A stretch of DNA of 23,085 nt from CAYMUR01 sp964393615 (GTDB lineage Bacteria > Planctomycetota > Planctomycetia > Pirellulales > Pirellulaceae): assembly GCA_964393615.1 (NCBI GenBank), contig CAYMUR010000088.1, forward strand, positions 1 to 23,085, in the 5' to 3' direction. Shown in pieces: positions 7,993 to 15,966 of this stretch (positions are counted from its first letter, which is position 1; each line of letters starts with the position of its first letter). Below the pieces are notes generated by a model. The model was not told the origin of the DNA, did no database searches, and saw nothing but the letters and a program-made list of their open reading frames with translations. The translations under genes were made by a program, and so were the position numbers.

Positions 7993-10137
7993 ATGATAAT
8001 TTCTAAAATGAGTAGTACCTTTCTGTTGCATGTATTGACGGCATCCCTTCTGATGTCCGCTGAATTTCAGGCTGGAGCGGTGGTTTTGGATATTACACCG
8101 GTGCAGCTGCCTGTCGTTGTGAATGGTGGCATGCTTAGCCGAACTGTTGGACAGGTAAAAACTCGGCTCAATGCCCGCGCATTAGTTCTCGACGACGGAC
8201 AGCAGCGACTGGGAATCGTGATTGTGGATAGTTGCATGTTACCACGTCCTTTTTTAGACGAAGTCAAACAGTTGGCTTCTCGTAGGACCGGGATTCGTCG
8301 AGACCGGATACTTATCGCTGCGACCCATGCGCATAGCGCACCGGCAGGGATGGGTTGTTTGGGAACCGATGCCGACATGACCTATCTGCCATACCTTCGC
8401 GAACGATTAGCACAATCGTTGGTGGCAGCCGAAGCGAATCTCGAACCGGCAAAAGTTGGTTGGGCCGTCGAAAATGCTGCTGAGTATACGGCGTTGCGTC
8501 GATGGATTCGTCGCCCTGATCGCGTAGAAGTGGATCCTTTTGGTAACCGGACAGTGCGGGCGAATATGCACGCGGGAAGAAATTGGGATGATGTGACGGG
8601 TGAATCAGGGCCAGAAGACCCTGATTTAGCATTGATTTCGGTTCAGGCGGTGGACGGTCGGCCGATTGCCGTGTTGGCTAACTTTGCCATGCACTATTTT
8701 GCCGATACGGATCTTAGTGCGGATTATTTCGGTATATTTTGTGCGAGCATGGAAAAACAGCTGACTACAAAGCCAGACAACAACACAGACTATCCAGCAT
8801 TTGTCGGGATCATGTCACACGGTTGCAGTGGAGACATTTGGCGAGCTGATTACACATTGTCCCCAGAATCCCGCTTGAACGTGTCAATCGAAGAATATGG
8901 TAACCAGTTGTCCCAGATTGCGCTCGATGCCTATCGAACGATAGAACATCACGCAGATGTTGATTTGGCCATGGACGAAACAAGGATGCGGTTGGACTAC
9001 CGCGTTCCGGACAGTCAACGTTTACAGTGGGCACGTCAAGTGGTGGAACAGATGGGGGATCGTGGCCCTGAAAATGTGACCGAAGTCTATGCCCGTGAGC
9101 AAATCATACTGCACGAACTACAGTCGACGGAAATCGTTGTGCAGGCGTTGCGAATCGGTGATATCGCTATTGCCACTACTCCGAACGAGACCTATGCACT
9201 GACAGGTTTGAAAATCAAACTGCAGTCACCTTTAAAGCATACGATGGTGATAGAGTTAGCGAATGGCGGTGACGGATATATTCCTCCACCGGAACAGCAT
9301 TTCTTGGGAGGCTACAATACGTGGCCGGCGCGCTCGGCCGGATTAGAAGTTCAGGCCGAGCCTAAGATCACGGAAACAGCCTTACAGCTTCTGGAAAATG
9401 TAGCACGGCAACCACGGCGAATGTACCAGCAAAGTTCTGGTCAGGCCACGCTGGCACTGCTAAGTGCAGACCCGATTGCATATTGGCGTTTGGACGAATT
9501 TTCAGGTCCGACGGCGACCGACGATTCGGGACATGAACGTTTTGCATGGTTTGAACCTGGAGTGGTTTTCTTTTTGGAAGGTCCGTGGTCATCGCGATTT
9601 TGCAAGGAACCGGAAACCAATCGCTGTGCCCATTTTGCCGGAGGACGCCTTAGAACACGTATTCCTCAATTAGGCAAACAATATTCGGTGTCACTGTGGT
9701 TTTGGAATGGTATGCCTACTGATGCACGTGACGTTACCGGTTGGATGATTTCACGCGGACGAGACTTTGGAAAAAATCTGGAGAGTGAACATGTTGGTCT
9801 TGGGGGTAGCTATGGAGCATCCGGAAAGTTGATTTTTCTCCAGGGTAGCGAACTTGTCGAAGACCAGCTGCTGACCGGCTCAACCACGGTCCCACGCTGG
9901 AGTTGGAATCACGTCGTTTTTGTGCGGGATACTGACAAGTTGCGGATTTATCTTAACGGAAAATCACCGCCAGAAATCGATGCTGCCTTACCAGCCAGTT
10001 CCGCAGTGGTGTTGGATGAGTTTTTCTTTGGTGGTCGTAGTGATCATCATGCCAATTGGGAAGGCCGTTTGGACGAAATTGCTGTTTTTGATCGACTACT
10101 TTCCGCTGATGAAGTGGCGCAGCTATTCACACATTGA
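7993..10137 (+). CDS. Secreted neutral-ceramidase-like hydrolase fused to C-terminal LamG-type domain
   Basis: 714 residues. The N-terminus is a likely signal peptide (STFLLHVLTASLLMSAEFQA). Residues about 28-440 resemble the neutral/alkaline ceramidase N-terminal domain widespread in planctomycetes. THAHSAPAG has His112 and His114, ANFAMHYFADTDLSADYFG has His234, and TTPNETYALTG has Glu399 in the position of the zinc-binding Glu. HGCSGDIWRADY takes the place of the GDVSP nucleophile region of true ceramidases. Residues about 488-714 form a LamG/concanavalin-like domain (IAYWRLDEFSGPTATDDSG, YSVSLWFWNG, GRLDEIAVFDRLLSADEV). The start could also be Met6 (8008); neither has a strong Shine-Dalgarno. 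Probably exported; the true substrate may not be ceramide. The last 15 bases overlap the convergent SPL-family gene. Confidence 0.86.
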   Translation: MIISKMSSTFLLHVLTASLLMSAEFQAGAVVLDITPVQLPVVVNGGMLSRTVGQVKTRLNARALVLDDGQQRLGIVIVDSCMLPRPFLDEVKQLASRRTGIRRDRILIAATHAHSAPAGMGCLGTDADMTYLPYLRERLAQSLVAAEANLEPAKVGWAVENAAEYTALRRWIRRPDRVEVDPFGNRTVRANMHAGRNWDDVTGESGPEDPDLALISVQAVDGRPIAVLANFAMHYFADTDLSADYFGIFCASMEKQLTTKPDNNTDYPAFVGIMSHGCSGDIWRADYTLSPESRLNVSIEEYGNQLSQIALDAYRTIEHHADVDLAMDETRMRLDYRVPDSQRLQWARQVVEQMGDRGPENVTEVYAREQIILHELQSTEIVVQALRIGDIAIATTPNETYALTGLKIKLQSPLKHTMVIELANGGDGYIPPPEQHFLGGYNTWPARSAGLEVQAEPKITETALQLLENVARQPRRMYQQSSGQATLALLSADPIAYWRLDEFSGPTATDDSGHERFAWFEPGVVFFLEGPWSSRFCKEPETNRCAHFAGGRLRTRIPQLGKQYSVSLWFWNGMPTDARDVTGWMISRGRDFGKNLESEHVGLGGSYGASGKLIFLQGSELVEDQLLTGSTTVPRWSWNHVVFVRDTDKLRIYLNGKSPPEIDAALPASSAVVLDEFFFGGRSDHHANWEGRLDEIAVFDRLLSADEVAQLFTH

Positions 10138-11127
10138 TTCAGTTTCTGTCGCATTAAAGATTTTGTTTTGGGAAATGCGTTGTTGCAATTCATGATTGCA
10201 GAATGCGATTAGTTCTAGCTGAATTGGGTTTTCGTAGGACACGAGCCCATCTTTCGTTGCTAAGGGACCTGCCAGCACGGGTTCGTTTGGATAGAGCTTG
10301 ATCATTTTGTGAAACATTCCTTTTGGAAATCGTAGGGTACCCAGGCTGACAGAATGGATGCGTTCTGATGGCAAGGATTTAAAAACGAGATCAAAAAATT
10401 CACGGTAGACCGACTGGTAGTCGTCAAAATAGATCAAAGGGTCGAAGCGAAGGCCAATCCACCAGCCTTGTTGGGCCAACTGGACCATCGCGGCAAGTCG
10501 CCGCTCCAAGCTGGGAGTTTGGTGCTCCAACGTATCGACGACTGTTTGAGGAGATAAACTAAACGCCGCCACGATGCGATCGCATGGAATGCGCTGTTCT
10601 AAGGCACGTATTTGGACGCTTTTTGTTCGTAGTTCCAGCCAAGAATCGGGCAGAGTGTCAAAGAGAGGCAAAAAGAAATCAATAAAACCAGTCACCTGAT
10701 CCAGTGCCAGTGAATCGCAATCGTAACCTGAAAAGAAATAGGTATTACCGTCTTGAAAAGACTTATGTTGTATCTCTTTTGCAAAATCCTCGTAATTGAC
10801 AAAAACGATGTAGTGAGCGGATTGGTACATCCCTTGGAGAAAGCAGTAGCGACAGTCGTAGACACAGTTGAGCATGTGTGAAAAGTAATAATTTTGTTGT
10901 CCACCGATGCCATAACCTGCTGGGGTTTCTAACACAAAACCATCGTGTTTTCTGGCCAAAATCAACGCTGGTTTTCGCTTTTGCAGGCGAAAATTCTGGG
11001 CACGTCGATTAAAGACTTCACCATAACGCTCACAGGAAATCGTAACCGCCTGTGGAAATCGGCTGAGAATCTCTTGTGTCCGTGGATGTTGTGAGATTTC
11101 TTCTTCGATATAAATGGTGTCGATCAT
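10123..11127 (-). CDS. Spore photoproduct lyase family (SPL) radical SAM protein
   Basis: 334 residues. The radical SAM cluster motif is C-x3-C-x2-C at Cys88, Cys92 and Cys95 (HMLNCVYDCRYCFLQG), the spacing of the SPL/COG1533 family. The following HYIVFVNYEDFAKEI and FSGYDCDSLALDQVTGFIDF, the ELRTKSVQIRAL strand and VAAFSLSPQTVVDTLEHQTP all match SPL-like proteins. In spore formers SPL repairs 5-thyminyl-5,6-dihydrothymine; planctomycetes do not make endospores, so the substrate here is uncertain (DNA lesion repair is the simplest guess). The ATG at 11127 overlaps the stop of the upstream nucleosidase by four bases (ATGA), indicating translational coupling. The 3' end overlaps the ceramidase-like gene by 15 bases in convergent orientation. 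Confidence 0.88.
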   Translation of the reverse strand: MIDTIYIEEEISQHPRTQEILSRFPQAVTISCERYGEVFNRRAQNFRLQKRKPALILARKHDGFVLETPAGYGIGGQQNYYFSHMLNCVYDCRYCFLQGMYQSAHYIVFVNYEDFAKEIQHKSFQDGNTYFFSGYDCDSLALDQVTGFIDFFLPLFDTLPDSWLELRTKSVQIRALEQRIPCDRIVAAFSLSPQTVVDTLEHQTPSLERRLAAMVQLAQQGWWIGLRFDPLIYFDDYQSVYREFFDLVFKSLPSERIHSVSLGTLRFPKGMFHKMIKLYPNEPVLAGPLATKDGLVSYENPIQLELIAFCNHELQQRISQNKIFNATETESMCE

Positions 11128-11747
11128 TTGTCCCCGATTTGCATCGCAGTTTTGTTCAGAATGTTGTGTAGAGTTTCTATGACAGACCGGGACGTTACCT
11201 GATTTTCAACAACGTCCAGGATGGAATCAGCAGGCCGCAACGCTTTCCAACGGCGCAATAATTCGCGTAGTTGATATGTCTGTGTTTTTGTGAAATGCCA
11301 CCGTTTACACAAATGGTGAAACTCAGGCGCTGGTATCGCCTGGGTTATTTGTTCTGTTGAAAGATCTCGTAGTGAGCTGATGAGGTGTCCTATCAGGTCG
11401 ACGTGTTGCTTGACGAGAGCACGAATGGTTTGCCGTGATATCTGATCGGTTGACGATTGCAGGTTGTCCGATACGATTTTGGTCAATTGCACCAACTCGA
11501 CGGTAGCCAAACGGGATGCGGCAGCGATGAAACCGGCGGATTCCATGTCATAGGCAGCATTTGTCCCGTATTCGTTTTCGGGACGGTCGACGCAGCAAAC
11601 GTCACAAGAGAGGCATTCTACGGAGAGGATCTGTGGTGGATACCATCGCTGGGAGGACGAATGATCGGTGACTTTATGCGCCAAGATAGCGGTACCCAGT
11701 GGCAGTTTTGCATGTCCGGCGATGCCCACATTGAGCCACGCTTCGTC
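11124..11747 (-). CDS. MTA/SAH-nucleosidase-like protein, C-terminal part (starts in assembly gap)
   Basis: 207 residues run in frame from the N gap to the stop overlapping the SPL gene. It begins DEAWLNVGIAGHAKLPLGTA, the central strand of the PNP/UDP phosphorylase fold. It continues to the ribose-binding DMESAGF and the catalytic-Asp segment VQLTKIVSDNLQ, as in MTA/SAH nucleosidases. A helical extension of about 95 residues follows (from ISRQTIRALVKQHVDLIG on) that classical MTAN lacks. The other side of the gap carries a different version of the same central segment, so this is best read as the 3' part of a gene whose 5' part is missing. Role: cleavage of a 5'-modified adenosine, possibly the 5'-deoxyadenosine made by the coupled radical SAM enzyme (inference). 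Confidence 0.75.
   Translation of the reverse strand, partial: DEAWLNVGIAGHAKLPLGTAILAHKVTDHSSSQRWYPPQILSVECLSCDVCCVDRPENEYGTNAAYDMESAGFIAAASRLATVELVQLTKIVSDNLQSSTDQISRQTIRALVKQHVDLIGHLISSLRDLSTEQITQAIPAPEFHHLCKRWHFTKTQTYQLRELLRRWKALRPADSILDVVENQVTSRSVIETLHNILNKTAMQIGDK
11712..11747. repeat. 36-base near-identical repeat, copy 1 (abuts N gap)
   Basis: Differs from copy 2 at 11874-11909 by a single base (11736 versus 11898), giving Trp instead of Cys in DEA-W/C-LNVGIAGH on the minus strand. It ends exactly at the first N, which suggests the assembler broke at this repeat. Confidence 0.9.
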
Positions 11748-11757
11748 NNNNNNNNNN
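11748..11757. other. Assembly gap (10 N) inside nucleosidase locus
   Basis: Ten Ns, most likely a fixed-size scaffold placeholder. The minus-strand frame happens to stay open across it, which would create an artificial fused protein with a duplicated domain segment. Confidence 0.97.
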
Positions 11758-12131
11758 ATCAGCAGTGTTCGTTCAATTAAATCCGTTGTAACTTGACCTG
11801 GGTACCAGGTTTTACCTGTCGAATTTTCGATGATACGATTCGCGACCAGTGCTGTACCTGTGATATCCCTACGATGTCCGGCGATGCCCACATTGAGACA
11901 CGCTTCGTCACGACGGTTTCCACTCCAGCCATACAAGTATCCGGCCGCCGTGGCGGCCGCCAGCTTGCCGATCCCGGAAATAATGAGTCGTAAATCTTTG
12001 CCCAAATACACTCGAAACGGGTCATGCCCCGCCGCCGGCTGTAAGGAAAAATGCTCGACAAGGGGCTGGGCCTCATCTGCCAGCGCGACAACAAGATTTA
12101 CCATGCCGGTAAGGGAGTGGTTGGGGGACAT
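11758..12131 (-). CDS. MTA/SAH-nucleosidase-like protein, N-terminal part (runs into assembly gap)
   Basis: About 124 residues from an ATG at 12131 (or Met10 at 12104) to the N gap. The start MVNLVVALADEAQPLVEHF and the LIISGIGKLAAATAAGYLYG loop are the N-terminal half of a PNP/MTAN-type nucleosidase. Then comes DEACLNVGIAGHRRDITGTA and WYPGQVTTDLIERTLL. That last block aligns with the block just beyond the gap (DEAWLNVGIAGH...GTAILAH...WYPPQ) but shares only about a third of its residues after the identical stretch. The two sides therefore come from paralogues or different source genomes. No strong Shine-Dalgarno is seen at either start. If the gene were single, it would be about 280 residues with one copy of this block. 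Confidence 0.72.
11874..11909. repeat. 36-base near-identical repeat, copy 2
   Basis: Partner of 11712-11747, 162 bases away in direct orientation. On the minus strand it encodes DEACLNVGIAGH. Sequences following the two copies diverge strongly, so the identity is confined to this patch. Confidence 0.9.
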
Positions 12132-12349
12132 GTTTTTTTAACCTGAAAAAATATCGACGAGGTCGGTTAAGTATGCTCTCCGGCATCGTGTCATCACGAC
12201 AGTAGCTTATGTGATTTACCAACAAACAGGGACAACGTATGTAGAAAATCAATCACCAAATTACCCTTATCGTTTTTCAACAATCCAAGTGACATGTTAT
12301 TGTCGAAACACCGCTTGATCAAACCTTGTATTTCTGAAAGGACATCGTA

Positions 12350-13516
12350 TTATTCAGTTTCCGGTAAATTTTGGTCTGCGCCCCAAACGTACAACCCCGC
12401 TCCATGCCGGCGACCCCACGAGAGTGAACCCAGGTCCTGAGCGATGGCAAATTCGGTTAGTTTTTTTTCATCGAACGTCAATCCGATACCGGGCCGATCG
12501 GTGAGTACGATCCAGCCATCCTTGATTTCGTGTGTTTCCACAAAGATATCGTCACGTCCTGCACCGAGATATTCCATCGCGACGTGGTTCGGTAACGTAG
12601 CGGCTACATGGGCGGTGTGGCTTCCCGCAGCGTTCATCAAGGAAACGGGGACTTCGTAAGCATAGGCTAGATCAGCTATTTTCATCATGCCTGTAATGCC
12701 AGACGATTTGTGCCCAAGATTCAGAATGTCAATAGCATGGTTGTGGAGCAGCGGTAGAAAATCGTTGATGTCATCAAGATTTTCACCTGAGGCGACTGCA
12801 GCACGAATGCTGCTAGATACCTTTTTCAGGCCATGGACGTCCCAACGTCGAGCAGGTTCTTCGACCCAGGTAATGTCAAATTCCTGCTCGATTTCGTGCA
12901 TGTGGCGAATGGTCTGCTTTGGAGACCAGTATTCGTTTACGTCGATCATAAGTTCGGGAGTTTTGCCTGATTTTGCCAATGCATCACGCATGATTCCAAT
13001 GCGGCGCATGTCGGACTCCATGTCCAGGCCAATTTTCAGTTTGCCAGCTGACACACCTTTTTCAGCCAAGCCTTCGTAGTACTCTTGCAGCAGAGTATCC
13101 GAAAGTGGCAAATCGATTCCGCTGGCATAGGCTCGTACACGTCGTGTTGAAGCGCCGAGAGTCTTCCACAATGGTTCATCATTGATTTTTGCCTTAAGGT
13201 CCCACAGAGCCGTGTCAATGGTTGCAATCGCTGCAGTCACTGCACCTCGGTTGCCACCTTTGAAAACATGGCTCATCATCGTATTCCAATGTCCCAGGAC
13301 TCCCCGAGGATCTTTGCCGATCAACAGTTCGTCGACCATGCGTACAACGATTTCACCGCATCCCTGTGCAATGGCAATGCCCGACAGTGCTTCATCAGAG
13401 TCGATGAACACTGCTGTAGAAGTTACCTTATTGCTGCCAGTGGGATTGTTCACGTCGCCGATAGGGCGCTGTAAAGTGATTTGATAAGGCCGTAATCGAA
13501 CTCCCGTTATTTTCAT
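12350..13516 (-). CDS. Enolase-superfamily enzyme (mandelate racemase / muconate lactonizing type)
   Basis: 388 residues with the two-domain enolase-superfamily layout. The capping domain runs to about residue 125 (ITLQRPIGDV, DTALWDLKAK), and the barrel carries the catalytic groups. The general-base motif is K-x-K at Lys159/Lys161 (AGKLKIG). Metal ligands are Asp192 (MIDVNEYW), Glu219 (TWVEEPARRW) and Glu245 (ASGENLDD). LNLGHKSSGITGMMKIADLA and GSHTAHVAATLPNHVAMEY follow as in sugar-acid dehydratases and racemases. Substrate not predictable; a sugar acid or similar carboxylate is likely for the family. The start at 13516 is strongly supported by GAGGAG 8 bases upstream. It stands alone on the minus strand with trkA divergent about 900 bases away. 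Confidence 0.9.
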   Translation of the reverse strand: MKITGVRLRPYQITLQRPIGDVNNPTGSNKVTSTAVFIDSDEALSGIAIAQGCGEIVVRMVDELLIGKDPRGVLGHWNTMMSHVFKGGNRGAVTAAIATIDTALWDLKAKINDEPLWKTLGASTRRVRAYASGIDLPLSDTLLQEYYEGLAEKGVSAGKLKIGLDMESDMRRIGIMRDALAKSGKTPELMIDVNEYWSPKQTIRHMHEIEQEFDITWVEEPARRWDVHGLKKVSSSIRAAVASGENLDDINDFLPLLHNHAIDILNLGHKSSGITGMMKIADLAYAYEVPVSLMNAAGSHTAHVAATLPNHVAMEYLGAGRDDIFVETHEIKDGWIVLTDRPGIGLTFDEKKLTEFAIAQDLGSLSWGRRHGAGLYVWGADQNLPETE

Positions 13517-14418
13517 GGAATAGACTCCTCATGAATTCGTCAGGGTTTGCTGTGTCGTGATGTGGCTATTGAATGTTTTAATGAAATTATATTGTCTATA
13601 AACTTACCGTTCTTTATTTTTAATGGAAGCCGTCATCTTGATTGTGTCGAGAGACGGCAATAGGAAGTGGCTCATGGTGTGCAGGCGTTGTAAACTTTCA
13701 GTACGTTTAGCCAGACAGTAAATTAGGTGGCTGACTTTCCGTGTGCCGCTGGCATTTTTTAAAGCATGTTTTGTTTAGATTGGTTGTCGTGACGGCGTGT
13801 GAATAACGGCTATGAAAGTAGTGAAGGTTGTTATCCGATCAGCGCGAAGAAAGGTGTCGTTGCTACCTATTTCAAATCTGTCATGTGGAACGGCTAACAA
13901 GGGGTGTTGAGAAGTGGTCGGTCGTTCAATGATGAGCTCGAAAAAAAAGTTAACGATTATTCCGGAATTGAGGTAAAAAATCATTACTAGGCATTGGAGC
14001 TTTGCCATACTCATTCTCGTGGTGTTGTTTTATCCTATGAGCAGATAATCATTTGCTACCGTTTCTGCCGAGTGTTACCAAACAAGTCTTCTATTCAGTA
14101 GGTACAGGCCGATGTATAAACATGAACGGAGAGCCTCATTCCTTTACATGACTTGTTGGAACCGTTTGCCATTGGTTGAGTTGTTGATGGAATGGCTGTG
14201 AGCGAAGGCATTTTGTTCTGTTGATGATCTGCTGTTACAGAGATTGGGATGGTTCTGGAAAAGAGAGCATTTGCCAATCGTTGTTGAGTATCTGGATTGC
14301 CTTTCTATCTTTTATCATACAACAAGCTGGTGTGGTTTTTTCTTGTAACGTTGAACGGTGAAAGAACACAGACATAGACGTTGCTTGAGCGTATTCGAAT
14401 AAGGAAAGCAGACTTCGT
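13517..14418. other. About 900 bases without a gene, divergent region
   Basis: AT-rich sequence between the minus-strand enolase-superfamily gene and plus-strand trkA, both reading outward. All reading frames here are short and compositionally unlike proteins. It must contain promoters for both flanks, but I cannot place them. No tRNA, repeat or convincing attenuator was seen. Confidence 0.5.
13525..13530 (-). promoter_or_regulatory. Shine-Dalgarno GAGGAG of the enolase-superfamily gene
   Basis: On the minus strand the sequence reads ATGAGGAGTCTATTCC then ATG. The spacing of 8 bases fixes the start at 13516. Confidence 0.75.
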
Positions 14419-15765
14419 ATGAGAATCCTCGTGTTGGGAGCGGGAACTGTTGGCACATCGATCGCCAATCTCTTGTGTCATCACCGCCACATGGTCACGG
14501 TTGTGGATAGTGATCCAGACTATGTTCGTCAGATTAATGAAAGGCTGGACGTACGAGCGGTGAGGGGTTCTGGATCACAATCGAGTGTTCTTTTTCAGGC
14601 CGATGTGCTTGGTGCTGATCTTTGTCTGGCGGTGACTGGCGATGATGAAGTTAACTTGGTTGCTGCCAGTATGGCGAAAGCGATGGGGGCCCGGCGAGCG
14701 ATCGCACGGGTCTATGCTCCAGTCTTTCGTGACATGAGTACGTTCGACTATCAACGTCATTTTAATATTGACCGGCTACTGAGCCTGGAACATCTTTCGG
14801 CCATGGAACTAGCGCGTGATATTCGCAATCCAGGCTCGGTAACGATGGAGAATTTTGCGCAAGGGGAATTGGAAGTCAAAGAAATCACTGTGCGAGAGAA
14901 GACTCGCTCCGTAGGAGTTGCCCTGAAGTCTCTCGATTTGCCGTCGGGTGTACGGATCGGGTCTATTCACCGCGGTGACAAGATGTGGATTGCTGGTGCC
15001 GAAGATGTAATCTGTGTGGATGATCGTATTACGTTGATTGGTGAGCGTGAGGATATCGACGAACTATCCGATTTGTTCCAAATATCGCCGGATCCTAAGA
15101 TCGGTGTCGTCATCGCGGGAGGTGGAGAAACAGGTTACCACCTTGCGCGGTCGCTCGAAGGTGAACGTTGCGCTGTTGTTGTTATGGAAACATCCGAAGA
15201 ACGTGCAGAGTTTCTAGCATCCAACTTAAAGCATTCCACGATCCTTCAAGTGGATGCAACGCGCCAAGCAGTATTAGAAGAAGAGCGGGTTGGTAGTGCC
15301 GATGTATTTGTGGCTTGTACCGGTGACGATGAAAATAACATTATGGCCGGTGTGGAAGCACGTGAAATCGGTGCGAAACGGATCATGTCCATTGTCAACC
15401 GGCCTGACTACGCGCACGTCGTGGGAAAGCTTGGAATTGATCTAGCAGTAAGTCCGCGTGAAGTCATGGCGAGGCAAGTGATGGGTTTTCTGAATTCAGG
15501 GCCGGTTATCTCACGGACTTGTTTACCGGGAGGTGCTATCGAAATAATTGAAATCGATGTACTGGAAGGTGCACTAGCGACGGAACATGTGCTAGCCAAC
15601 CTTGCTTTGCCAAATGCGTGCCTGATCGCCGCTGTGACTCGCGAAGATTATGTCAAGGTTCCTGGTGCTGGGGACAGGCTGGAGCCTGGAGACACAGTGG
15701 TAGCCTTGGTGGATGACTCAGCGGTGGAAGATACCATTCGGATGTTCAGCGTGAATGGAAACTGA
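14419..15765 (+). CDS. trkA: Trk potassium uptake regulator TrkA (two RCK-N/RCK-C pairs)
   Basis: 448 residues, the full TrkA length. This cytoplasmic peripheral protein binds NAD(H)/nucleotide and gates the TrkH channel. The first RCK-N domain opens MRILVLGAGTVGTSIANLL with the dinucleotide loop and the acidic strand end VVDSD; its RCK-C domain follows around residues 150-215. The second RCK-N has VVIAGGGETGYHLARSLEGE near 230-250 and VACTGDDENNIMAG. The final RCK-C ends near residue 440 (PGAGDRLEPGDTVVALV). All four modules are present, unlike single-module KtrA. trkH follows 201 bases later on the same strand, so the two form the uptake system. Upstream AAGGAAAGC provides a plausible but distant ribosome site. 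Confidence 0.95.
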   Translation: MRILVLGAGTVGTSIANLLCHHRHMVTVVDSDPDYVRQINERLDVRAVRGSGSQSSVLFQADVLGADLCLAVTGDDEVNLVAASMAKAMGARRAIARVYAPVFRDMSTFDYQRHFNIDRLLSLEHLSAMELARDIRNPGSVTMENFAQGELEVKEITVREKTRSVGVALKSLDLPSGVRIGSIHRGDKMWIAGAEDVICVDDRITLIGEREDIDELSDLFQISPDPKIGVVIAGGGETGYHLARSLEGERCAVVVMETSEERAEFLASNLKHSTILQVDATRQAVLEEERVGSADVFVACTGDDENNIMAGVEAREIGAKRIMSIVNRPDYAHVVGKLGIDLAVSPREVMARQVMGFLNSGPVISRTCLPGGAIEIIEIDVLEGALATEHVLANLALPNACLIAAVTREDYVKVPGAGDRLEPGDTVVALVDDSAVEDTIRMFSVNGN

Positions 15766-15966
15766 GTTTGGCGCGGTGGTGCATTCCGTAAACGCCATGG
15801 TGAGTATCTGAGATTTTATGATTAGGTTGGCTATGACAGCCATGACTAGTGATCAGAGTTGGATTGTTTTCAAAGCAATTTGAGCAAAACCTGCAATTCC
15901 TAATTATTTCGACGTGCACTTGTCCTCCGATCACCAAAACCAGAAATAAACGTTGTTGTTTTCACT

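Noticed and set aside
13629..13658. Inverted repeat GCCGTC...GACGGC in the long intergenic region
   Set aside because: Six-base arms with an 18-base loop are expected by chance in 900 bases, and no T-run follows.
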